Below are positions 1-6,545 of a stretch of 6,562 nt of DNA, piece by piece. Each line of letters begins with the position of its first letter. Positions within the stretch are counted from its first letter, which is position 1. The DNA is from T1SED10-198M sp003554345 [NCBI: Candidatus Sumerlaeota bacterium]. Lineage in GTDB: Bacteria; Sumerlaeota; T1SED10-198M. The notes under the pieces are model-generated. The model saw only the letters and a list, made by a program, of their open reading frames with translations. It ran no database searches and was not told where the DNA came from. The stretch is taken from NCBI GenBank assembly GCA_003554345.1, contig PWGE01000106.1, positions 1 through 6,562 on the forward strand. The letters run 5' to 3'. The position numbers and the translations under genes were made by a program.

Positions 1-7
1 TCCGGCT

Positions 8-249
8 GAGCCCATTTTTTTAATAAAAATGGGTAGTTAGAATCTGTGATTCTGACGAGCCCACTATAAATCGTCAGATTTTAGTGGGGTAAGAGAATGC
101 GTCTGCGTTCTTGTGAGCCCACTTTTTTCATAAAAATGGGTAGATAGAATCTTTGATTCTGACGAGCCCACTAAAATCGTTAGATTTTGGTGGGATAAGA
201 GAATGCGTCTACATTCTTGAGAGCCCACTTTTTTCATACAGTATGGGTA
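8..249 (+). repeat. Tandem array of hairpin-forming repeats (2 units plus a truncated third)
   Basis: Two direct repeat units (8-114, 107 bp; 115-220, 106 bp) differ at about ten positions plus one single-base indel, counted by eye. A truncated third copy spans 221-249. Each unit is itself two related halves (8-56, 57-114, 115-163, 164-220). Every half starts with GAGCCCA, forms a first hairpin closed by CCCA...TGGG or CCCAC...GTGGG, then forms a second hairpin built on AGAAT...ATTCT or GTTCT. In unit 1 the stems are 11-19/25-33, 39-44/48-53, 60-66 plus 68-72/77-88, and 94-100/105-111. The seven bases before position 8 do not match a repeat end, so the array may start there. It stops 13 bp from the end of the leftward gene, so it could act as a bidirectional terminator or mRNA 3' structure, or be a small repetitive element of the genome. 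There is no open reading frame or spacer content. The repeats are clear; the function is unknown. Confidence 0.9.
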
Positions 250-262
250 TCAAATGAGTACA

Positions 263-2020
263 TCATATCAGGAGTATTGAAAACAAAACAAACAGCAATA
301 AAAATCCGAATTTGATCACGATCTCATCGTCTATTATTTTATAACATACCAAAACTCCAAATGCGAGCGAGATAACGGTGATAGCTGTGAATAAAGAGAA
401 GTATGATGCTAGAGGGAGTAGAAACAGAAGCGGGACGAACAATAACACTGTTTTAGAAAGATCAAGATCGCTGTTAAGTTCAGCGTAAAAAAAGGTTCGT
501 TTTTTGCTGAATAAAGATATCAATACGAAACCAAGCACCACAGTCAACAATAAGACGATGGTTTGAGACGTGAAGGCGGGAGATCTAGTGAGTGTTTCAT
601 TTGAGACATAAATCCATTCTCCATCCGCATGCTCGGCTATGAACGCTATCCAGGAACCCGGAGTATAGTATCCGAAAAGGAAAGCTAGAAATCCAATGGA
701 AGCCGCTCTGAGCGACCCGATATATTTACTTTGATATAACGAACTGGTATATGAGAACGCAACCCATGCTAAGGCCAATATGAGAGTCCAAGTACCCAAT
801 ATTAATGCAATGAAAGTTCCTGCAAGAGCATAGGAAATAGCGAGTTGTTTGTAGTGATACTCGGGTATCGAGCCGTTTGACAGAGGGTTTTGACGTGCCT
901 CATCTCTTTTATTTGCACCTATGTCATCTATCAAAAAAGAGAACTGCGCTAGGAAAAATAGTCCTGCAAGGCAGAACAGCACATACTGGGCATGGAGTAT
1001 GTAAAATGGATCGATGGCCCATCCTTGGCTGAAATCACCGTCAACAATGTGCAAAGATGCGATCCCAACAAATGCTGCGGAAAGAACTATCGAGGTGTCT
1101 AAGATTCTAATATTTTTTAACATCTTGTGTAAAGCTTCCTTGTAGGCTAGATATAGACATAATAGTAACAACAATACACCTATCGCTAAGAATACAAATC
1201 CAAAGAATAGATTTGACTGATTAAATGCAAGGTTTTCCAGCAGTCCCATCCTTGCAACATATCCTTCGGGAAAAACCTCCCCCGTCGAATAATCATAGGT
1301 GTAGAAGAAATCGTAATATTGTTTTTCTACAGGATGAGATAAAATGTTAAAGAGGACTATACTTTCACTGCCGATCCGGATGATGAATTGTAGTGCACCT
1401 ATTATCCAATAGGTGATGAAAAGTCCGTAGTAGGTCAATACAACTTTAACTAATGTTTTACCCAGACCTCTAGCTTCGTCCAAACCATTTCTTATAACAT
1501 TTCCAATTTGACCTGGAAGACCGTTGCTCAGCGCTACATAGGCTATCGACCCGATGATCATCGAGAAAAACATGACCATCTGTCCGGTACTAGCGATATC
1601 ACCTGGACGCTGAAAGGGATTCAACAGCATAACCCTAAGTGTGGGCATCAATTGTTCCATTGCAAGATAACCATATTGAGTTCCGACCTCAGCACCATAA
1701 TCACCCAAAATAAAGTAATCTACTATCGGAGGGATCAAAAGTAGCCAGAATCCAAGCAATACAACATTCCAAACCTTCCTCATGGGAGCCTTCGCTAAAA
1801 TAAAGATAACCAAGGCTCCAAGTAGGAACTCGGGATATGCTACGAACACATAATGTGCCATCTCGTACATATTGTACCAGCCGTGATCCTTGACCAAGGA
1901 ATCGAGAAATGAACGGATGATTCCGAGCGTAGTGATGTAAATCAAAGCGGTTGTCAAACTGAAGCGGTCTTTTTCGACCCAATCTAAAATCCTCTCCTGC
2001 AAACCGTTTTGTTTCTCCAT
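263..2020 (-). CDS. Polytopic membrane protein with a divergent UbiA-prenyltransferase-like C-terminal half
   Basis: The 585-residue protein has roughly 14-16 hydrophobic membrane segments, the last running to the C-terminus. Residues 1-295 contain about six segments and match no family I recognise. Residues 300-585 resemble the UbiA fold of intramembrane aromatic or lipid prenyltransferases. NIR at 303-305 recalls the start of that domain. DDIGANKRD (365-373) followed by NPLSNGSI (378-385) lines up with NDxxDxxxD and the later RPL.SG.I. YTSSLYQSK (424-432) recalls the Y...LK loop. In UbiA enzymes the Asp residues bind Mg-diphosphate. Here the third motif position is Ala369 and the first is Asp365 instead of Asn. 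The second Asp motif is not obvious (perhaps ELNSDLD, 514-520), so catalysis is uncertain. The ATG at 2018-2020 is favoured because a TATA box lies about 30 bp upstream with no Shine-Dalgarno, implying a nearly leaderless mRNA. The gene is divergent from the protease gene. The membrane protein is certain; the UbiA assignment is moderate. Confidence 0.85.
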   Translation of the reverse strand: MEKQNGLQERILDWVEKDRFSLTTALIYITTLGIIRSFLDSLVKDHGWYNMYEMAHYVFVAYPEFLLGALVIFILAKAPMRKVWNVVLLGFWLLLIPPIVDYFILGDYGAEVGTQYGYLAMEQLMPTLRVMLLNPFQRPGDIASTGQMVMFFSMIIGSIAYVALSNGLPGQIGNVIRNGLDEARGLGKTLVKVVLTYYGLFITYWIIGALQFIIRIGSESIVLFNILSHPVEKQYYDFFYTYDYSTGEVFPEGYVARMGLLENLAFNQSNLFFGFVFLAIGVLLLLLCLYLAYKEALHKMLKNIRILDTSIVLSAAFVGIASLHIVDGDFSQGWAIDPFYILHAQYVLFCLAGLFFLAQFSFLIDDIGANKRDEARQNPLSNGSIPEYHYKQLAISYALAGTFIALILGTWTLILALAWVAFSYTSSLYQSKYIGSLRAASIGFLAFLFGYYTPGSWIAFIAEHADGEWIYVSNETLTRSPAFTSQTIVLLLTVVLGFVLISLFSKKRTFFYAELNSDLDLSKTVLLFVPLLFLLPLASYFSLFTAITVISLAFGVLVCYKIIDDEIVIKFGFLLLFVLFSILLI

Positions 2021-2045
2021 CTTTGAACAGAAAAAAGAATATTTC

Positions 2046-2055
2046 TTATATATAG
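2046..2055 (-). promoter_or_regulatory. TATA box of the leftward membrane-protein gene
   Basis: Read on the minus strand the sequence is CTATATATAA, a very good archaeal TATA box. Its centre is about 30 bp upstream of the ATG at 2020. Archaeal transcription usually starts about 25 bp downstream of the TATA centre, which would place the 5' end only about 4-6 nt before the start codon. The short stretch between box and ATG has no GGAGG-like sequence, which fits leaderless or near-leaderless translation. Confidence 0.7.
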
Positions 2056-2145
2056 TTAATGACAGCGATCATCTTCTTCTATTCTGATCAAATATTTGCG
2101 ATTTATCAATTTATTATACTGGTCTTACGATATCATTTAATCGAA

Positions 2146-2171
2146 CTACCCAGTTAAAAAATATTGGGCAC
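2146..2171 (-). repeat. Solitary inverted copy of the array hairpin
   Basis: Read on the minus strand, this 26 bp starts GTGCCCA, passes through an A/T-rich centre with a run of six T, and ends TGGGTAG. The array hairpins read GAGCCCA, T-run, A-run, TGGGTAG. The similarity continues for a few bases into 2138-2145 (GTTCGATT against GTTAGAAT in unit 1). The outer arms CCCA/TGGG are intact, but the inner T/A stem is degraded. It lies alone in the divergent promoter region, about 12 bp upstream of the candidate TATA box of the protease gene, in the opposite orientation to the array at 8-249. It may be a dispersed member of the same repeat family or a site bound by a regulator. Similarity was judged by eye over a short stretch. 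Confidence 0.6.
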
Positions 2172-2182
2172 ATGTAGCAGGC

Positions 2183-2196
2183 AATTATTTATTACT
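2183..2196 (+). promoter_or_regulatory. Candidate TATA box of the protease gene
   Basis: AATTATTTATTACT is an A/T-rich TATA-like element centred near 2189. A start about 25 bp downstream would fall near 2214 and give a leader of about 30 nt that includes the Shine-Dalgarno at 2232-2238. The match to consensus is weaker than that of the leftward promoter, and nearby A/T-rich stretches such as 2207-2217 are alternatives, although those would put the start too close to the ribosome site. Confidence 0.4.
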
Positions 2197-2231
2197 TATT
2201 GAGGTTAACAATAAATACTCTAATAGTTATA

Positions 2232-2238
2232 GAGGAGG
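2232..2238 (+). promoter_or_regulatory. Shine-Dalgarno site that fixes the protease start
   Basis: GAGGAGG ends 8 nt before the ATG at 2247. This strong ribosome site selects that ATG over an in-frame TTG at 2199, which would add 16 residues with no ribosome site of its own and spoil the signal peptide. The leftward divergent gene has no such site. Confidence 0.85.
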
Positions 2239-2246
2239 ACAACATA

Positions 2247-2330
2247 ATGGAGAAAAATATGGAATGCATGGCCTTCTTGGCTTGCATGATATTGATAGTA
2301 TCAGTTCTATCGGCAGGGATAGTTTTATCT
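2247..2330 (+). other. Signal peptide coding segment of the protease
   Basis: The first residues are MEKNMECM, followed by an uninterrupted hydrophobic stretch from Ala9 to Leu27, then the charged sequence SDRGADTD. This is the n/h/c pattern of a Sec signal. Cleavage is plausible after Ala23 or within residues 23-28; I cannot fix the exact bond. A cysteine at 13 lies inside the hydrophobic core and not in a clear lipobox, so a lipoprotein anchor is unlikely. Confidence 0.75.
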
Positions 2331-5300
2331 GACCGTGGAGCGGATACTGATGTAGCGATACTGGTGTACCAAAGAGGAACGGAAATACAGATACCGAGAT
2401 CGATCGATTATTCTTTAGTTGAAGAATACGACGGATATGTTCTGATAGAAACATCTATAGAAAACATCGATGTATTGAAAAATAATGGTTTCATGCTAGA
2501 GGTTCTAGACGATAGAGACTACGTGGGACTTCAAGCCTATTCTTTCAATACTGAAGACGGTTTACCGGATATACCTGAAAATCTAGAGATATCTGGTTAT
2601 CCTAGAGACGGACGGGGTTATTACATCGTCCAATTCATAGGGCCGATAAGAACCGAGTGGCAGGAAGAACTACAGGACAGAGGTGTTACATTCCACGAGT
2701 TCAGACATAAGTTCAATTTCATCGTAGAGATGAATTTGAGAACGATGAGAGAAGTGGAGCAGCTTGAATTCGTAAACTGGGTAGGAATATACCAACCAGC
2801 ATATAGATTCAACCCTGAATTACTGGAGACCAATGAACCTATCGTATTGGAGATCTCAGTATTCGATAGTGCAGACTCGAGGATAGTTGCGAATAGACTA
2901 TCAAACATAGGTGCAGAAATACATCGAATTGCCAGGAACCACATAACCATCGAAACCGAACCGGGTACCATAACAACTATAGCTAATTTCCATAATGTAA
3001 AGGCTATCGTTGAAGGACATCTTGAAGATAGTATATTTAATTCGGATGCTACATGGATCACACAAACTAACGAACAAAACAACAGAAAGGTACTCGACAT
3101 GGGAGTTACAGGAGAAGGCGAATTGATCACAGTTATGGACAGTGAATTATACGGTGGTAATTCAGACAATCCAGACCATGAATGCTGGGCTGACCCGGAC
3201 GGTAATCCCGTTGGAGATGATCATAGAAAGATACAGGCTCATTATGTACCAGCTGACGCAGGAGGAGATCTGAATAACGGAGTGTATCACGGAACCCATG
3301 TTACCGGGACGGTTTTAGGTGACTCACCACCATATGGCACTTATAACAACGAGGACGGAAATGCAATGGCCGCCAGAGTTATTTTTCAAGATGTTTCATC
3401 GGATGCATGTGGTTCAGTGAATCCGCCTTCAGATATGTACAATGATGGCTATGGTCAGCCATACGATTGGGGATCACGAGCACACACCAACAGCTGGGGT
3501 GGTGGAAGTGGATATGGTGCATCCGCCATCACTTCGGACGAGTTCATATGGGATCATAAGGATTTCAACATACTTTACGCGATGGGTAACGATGGATCAG
3601 GTGCAAATACCATATCTTCGCAGTCTGAAGGAAAGAACGTCCTGAGCATAGGAGCGGTAACTAATTCACCAAACCACGAAGATGTTGCTTCGTTCAGCAG
3701 TAGAGGTTATGCAGATGACGGTAGGATAAAACCCACTGTTATGCATATCGGTGAAAACTTGGTTTCAGCAGATCGAAGTACCGATGGTTACAGCAGCATG
3801 AGTGGAACTAGTATGTCAACACCCGGCGTGGCGGGTCAGGTCGGACAGGTGAGACATTATTACGAAGGCGGTTGGTACCCCTCTGGAACCCAGAGTGCGG
3901 CGGATGGATTTAACCCGAGCAATGCATTGGTGAGGGCAACACTTATCAACGGTGCGGTTGAGATATCAGGTTCGGGTGCCTATCAAAATGACAATAGGTT
4001 CCCCAATGGCGATCAGGGATATGGACGCAGCATGCTAGATCGAGTGATGCACTTCGAAGGTGATGAAAGGAAACTCATAGTCTTTGATTCATGGCATGAA
4101 GGTGTCGAACTCAATACAGGTGAAACCTGGTCAATGGATTTCGAAGTGGAAGATGCCTCTCAGGAACTAGAAGTAACGTTGGCATGGAGTGACTATCCTG
4201 GTTCCTCCGGAGCTGACGGTAGTAATCCCGCCATAGTGAACGATCTTGACCTTGAATTGGATACACCGGGTGGAACAAGGTATGTAGGTAACGCATTCAC
4301 AGGATATAATCCAGGTTACTCAGAACCTAACCCAACAAGCAACCCTTGGAACGGGCAAAGAAGCGGCGAATTCGATGGATTGAACGTCGAAGAAAATATC
4401 CTTCTGTTACCGGACCAAAATGGAGTTGAAGAAGGTATCTACACCATCACAGTAAGCGGTTATCAGATACCCCAATCGTCACAGCCCTTTGCTATAGTGG
4501 TCAGTGGCGGAGTGACTCCACCAGAAGCTGTGGATCCACCACAGATCACACTAACGCGACCGACAGGAGGAGAAACATGGAACGCAGAAGATATGGAAGA
4601 TATTCAATGGACAACCACGGCAGGAGACGGTACGATCACCGGCATCGATCTAGAATATACTACCAATGATGGAACGACATGGAATACTATCATCACCGGT
4701 ACATCGGACACAGGTAGTTATTCCTGGCAGGTCCCAGATGTCTTGACCGACGAGGCAAGGATAAGAGCAACAGTACACGACGATAATGTTAGAAGTGATA
4801 CAGATGTTAGCGACTTATTTACAATCGAGGGAACCGTACCCCCGGACATCGCTTTGACAACGCCTTCTGGAGGAGAGATGTGGAGTGCTGAAAGTTGGGA
4901 AGACATAGAATGGTCCACCACAGTTGGTGACGGAACTATAACTGGTATCGACCTAGAATATTCTACAGACGATGGAGCAACATGGTCAGTTATAGTCTCG
5001 GGAACCTCGGACACAGGCAGTTATTCCTGGCAAGTCCCTGATGAAGCCACCGATGAAGCAAGGATAAGAGCAACGGTTCACGACGATAATGACCTTAGTG
5101 AAACTGATGTGAGCGATGTGTTTACAATACTTGGAACTCCACCTGAACCACCTGTGAATCTTGTTGTTGAACACGTAGGTACTATCGAAGGTAGTGCATT
5201 AGAGGAAAATTTCGAAGGCGGTAGTTTACCAGATGGATGGACAATAGATCGCACGGGAGATGATACGGCAAATCAATGGGGAGTTGTCACTGAAACCCAT

Positions 5301-6500
5301 CAAAACAGTGATACACCACCAGATGGAGACTACATGGCAGGAATCGAATATTCCGCACAGGGTGTAGACGCTAATGAATGGTTGATAAGCACCTCTGTAG
5401 AGATACCAGATGGTGTTGAGGCAACTTTGACCTTCCAAGATAGTTATGAATGGACAGATTATGTCACCGATTCTAACTATGTAAAGATATCAACGACAGA
5501 CCAAGAGACCGGAAGTTTCACGGATACCGTAGCCACATACACCCAAGCGGATATTGAAGGCCAGGGAGATAATGTTTGGGATACCAAAACCATAGATCTG
5601 TCGGCATACGCCGGAGAGACCATATACATCGCTTGGGAATACATCGGTGATTGGGCAGAGAACTGGTACATCGACGATGTGCAGGTGAACTACTTCGGAG
5701 ATGGAGATGGAGACGAACACAATCTACTGACTTGGGAAGCAAGCCCTGATGAACCAGATATTGTCGAATATACCGTGTACAGAGCGGAAGAACAGGGTGG
5801 CGCATATGAACTGATAGATTCAGTGGAAGCTGATGGATCCGGTACTTACCAATATCTAGATTCCAACAAAGGTATGGCGGACGAGATATTCTGGTGGTAC
5901 ATGGTACATGCGGTGGATGAACAGGATCAAGAATGCGTAGGCGTGGGACCGGTTCAGGAACCAGGAGCGGAAACAGACACTATGGAGATTCCATTATCGG
6001 CAGATATAGGTTCTGATCGATGGAACTTCGTCTCGTTCAATCTTGAACTGAGTGATACTAATCTAGTCGATATCCTGGAAGACCCAGAGCATGGCATCTC
6101 CGGAAACTATGACAATGTGATGTACTTCGACGCTACATCAGATCGATGGTACTCCTACGTGCCCGATAGATCCGAACACTTCAACAATCTGGGGAACTGG
6201 GATCATACCATGGGCATCTGGATCAGGATGACCGACGATGATACACTGACTGTAGAAGGCAGTGAACCAGGAATGACCACTATGACCCTTGAGCCAGGGT
6301 GGAATATGGTTGGACTACCGAGCTCTACAGCCGGCAACCACGACCTACCGGTGGAAGTAACTACGGTCGGTCACTTCGATCCTGCACAAGCATACAACAT
6401 CGCTTATGTGGATGCGGCCGGATTCGAGTTCTCACCAGGACAAGGTTACTGGGTATACAACGATGCCGATCAACCTGTAGATTGGACCGTTGAGTTCTAA
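2247..6500 (+). CDS. Secreted multidomain S8 (subtilisin/KP-43-like) serine protease
   Basis: This 1417-residue protein probably digests extracellular protein. Residues 1-28 form a signal peptide (Lys3, then a hydrophobic core about 9-27). Residues 30-265 look like a pro-region with two inhibitor-like segments (about 124-190 starting GYYIVQF, and 198-265). The S8 core spans about 268-600, with Asp298 in MDSELYGG, His348 in HGTHVTGT, oxyanion Asn448 in AMGNDG, and nucleophile Ser522 in GTSMSTP. Cys313 and Cys388, the only cysteines in the core, may pair. Residues 605-755 are a KP-43-type beta-barrel (NDLDLEL at 665-671, ending FAIVVSGG). Two Ig-like repeats follow (764-864, 865-964; PxGGExW...GSYSWQVP). 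A jelly-roll, cleaved-adhesin-like domain (about 985-1150, ending WYIDDVQV) appears to sit inside a fibronectin-III-like domain (965-982 plus 1158-1235). Residues 1246-1417 hold paired GWN...GYW motifs and no membrane anchor. The protein is markedly acidic, suggesting saline conditions. Glu300 replaces the usual Gly of D[ST]G. Family assignment is firm; domain limits are approximate. Confidence 0.95.
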   Translation: MEKNMECMAFLACMILIVSVLSAGIVLSDRGADTDVAILVYQRGTEIQIPRSIDYSLVEEYDGYVLIETSIENIDVLKNNGFMLEVLDDRDYVGLQAYSFNTEDGLPDIPENLEISGYPRDGRGYYIVQFIGPIRTEWQEELQDRGVTFHEFRHKFNFIVEMNLRTMREVEQLEFVNWVGIYQPAYRFNPELLETNEPIVLEISVFDSADSRIVANRLSNIGAEIHRIARNHITIETEPGTITTIANFHNVKAIVEGHLEDSIFNSDATWITQTNEQNNRKVLDMGVTGEGELITVMDSELYGGNSDNPDHECWADPDGNPVGDDHRKIQAHYVPADAGGDLNNGVYHGTHVTGTVLGDSPPYGTYNNEDGNAMAARVIFQDVSSDACGSVNPPSDMYNDGYGQPYDWGSRAHTNSWGGGSGYGASAITSDEFIWDHKDFNILYAMGNDGSGANTISSQSEGKNVLSIGAVTNSPNHEDVASFSSRGYADDGRIKPTVMHIGENLVSADRSTDGYSSMSGTSMSTPGVAGQVGQVRHYYEGGWYPSGTQSAADGFNPSNALVRATLINGAVEISGSGAYQNDNRFPNGDQGYGRSMLDRVMHFEGDERKLIVFDSWHEGVELNTGETWSMDFEVEDASQELEVTLAWSDYPGSSGADGSNPAIVNDLDLELDTPGGTRYVGNAFTGYNPGYSEPNPTSNPWNGQRSGEFDGLNVEENILLLPDQNGVEEGIYTITVSGYQIPQSSQPFAIVVSGGVTPPEAVDPPQITLTRPTGGETWNAEDMEDIQWTTTAGDGTITGIDLEYTTNDGTTWNTIITGTSDTGSYSWQVPDVLTDEARIRATVHDDNVRSDTDVSDLFTIEGTVPPDIALTTPSGGEMWSAESWEDIEWSTTVGDGTITGIDLEYSTDDGATWSVIVSGTSDTGSYSWQVPDEATDEARIRATVHDDNDLSETDVSDVFTILGTPPEPPVNLVVEHVGTIEGSALEENFEGGSLPDGWTIDRTGDDTANQWGVVTETHQNSDTPPDGDYMAGIEYSAQGVDANEWLISTSVEIPDGVEATLTFQDSYEWTDYVTDSNYVKISTTDQETGSFTDTVATYTQADIEGQGDNVWDTKTIDLSAYAGETIYIAWEYIGDWAENWYIDDVQVNYFGDGDGDEHNLLTWEASPDEPDIVEYTVYRAEEQGGAYELIDSVEADGSGTYQYLDSNKGMADEIFWWYMVHAVDEQDQECVGVGPVQEPGAETDTMEIPLSADIGSDRWNFVSFNLELSDTNLVDILEDPEHGISGNYDNVMYFDATSDRWYSYVPDRSEHFNNLGNWDHTMGIWIRMTDDDTLTVEGSEPGMTTMTLEPGWNMVGLPSSTAGNHDLPVEVTTVGHFDPAQAYNIAYVDAAGFEFSPGQGYWVYNDADQPVDWTVEF
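4536..5138 (+). repeat. Intragenic direct repeat encoding two Ig-like domains
   Basis: Two in-frame copies, 4536-4838 (303 bp) and 4839-5138 (300 bp), encode residues 764-864 and 865-964. They share long identical protein runs, including DGTITGIDLEY, TSDTGSYSWQVPD and DEARIRATVHDDN, and are also close at DNA level (for example GCAAGGATAAGAGCAAC in both). The PxGGExW...IxW...W.VP pattern is that of the Ser/Thr-rich Kre9/KNH-like Ig-fold spacers found in bacterial and archaeal surface proteins. The close DNA match points to a recent duplication or ongoing gene conversion. They probably serve as a stalk or substrate-contacting spacer. Confidence 0.85.
5139..5950 (+). other. Split fibronectin-III-like domain with an inserted jelly-roll domain
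   Basis: Residues 965-982 (PPEPPVNLVVEHVG) look like the first strand of a fibronectin-III domain, and residues 1158-1235 (HNLLTWEASPDEPDIVEYTVYRAEE and onward, ending in a WWYMVHAVDEQ strand) look like its remainder. Between them, about 985-1150 has the pattern of a cleaved-adhesin/MAM-like jelly roll: ENFEGGSLPDGW at 987-998, a WGV strand, NEWLIS, LTF strands, and the closing WYIDDVQV at 1140-1147. Such domains usually bind carbohydrate or protein. The nesting is my inference from sequence patterns. Confidence 0.55.
5982..6497 (+). other. C-terminal twin-motif domain of the protease
   Basis: Residues 1246-1417 contain an internal repeat. Each half opens with WN[FM]V (Trp1259 in RWNFVSF; Trp1352 in GWNMVGLPS) and closes with G[IY]W (GIWIRM, Trp1325; GYWVYN, Trp1402). 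Similar GWN.V...GYW repeats end many archaeal and bacterial exported proteins. With no membrane segment or sortase motif, this domain is the best candidate for non-covalent cell-surface attachment, though that role is inferred. Confidence 0.6.
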
Positions 6501-6503
6501 AAA

Positions 6504-6528
6504 CCCCCTTCTTTCTTTTTTATTTTTC
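6504..6528 (+). terminator. Pyrimidine-rich terminator of the protease gene
   Basis: Four bases after the TAA stop comes a 25 nt tract with one purine: five C followed by T-rich runs, including a run of six T. Archaeal RNA polymerase terminates at such U-rich tracts without needing a stem-loop, and I see no convincing hairpin before it. Confidence 0.65.
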
Positions 6529-6545
6529 AATTTCAGAACCGAAAT

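Noticed and set aside
8-249. CRISPR array
   Set aside because: The repeats are contiguous, internally palindromic and differ by substitutions; there are no unique spacers between short identical repeats, and no cas genes nearby.
1508-1744. Small plus-strand open frame inside the membrane-protein gene
   Set aside because: It is antisense to a well-supported gene, with no recognisable motif and no ribosome site that I can see.
2067-2090. GATCA...TGATC inverted repeat as an operator upstream of the leftward gene
   Set aside because: Five-base arms with a 13 bp gap in A/T-rich DNA are expected by chance; nothing else supports it.
2199-2246. Upstream in-frame TTG start adding 16 residues to the protease
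   Set aside because: It has no ribosome site, would place the GAGGAGG inside the coding region, and would put IEEDN ahead of the signal peptide. The ATG at 2247 has ideal SD spacing.
2621-3169. 182-residue open frame on the minus strand inside the protease gene
   Set aside because: It lies wholly opposite a gene with clear family motifs, has no promoter or ribosome site, and its composition reads as an antisense shadow.
3138-3812. Inactive (pseudo-)protease because of the DSE motif
   Set aside because: The catalytic Asp298, His348, Ser522 and oxyanion Asn448 are all present in proper contexts; only the glycine next to Asp is changed, which does not by itself show loss of activity.
6531-6545. 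TTTC...GAAA stem as a terminator hairpin after the protease gene
   Set aside because: The stem is only four pairs, A/T-rich, and lies after the T tract instead of before it.
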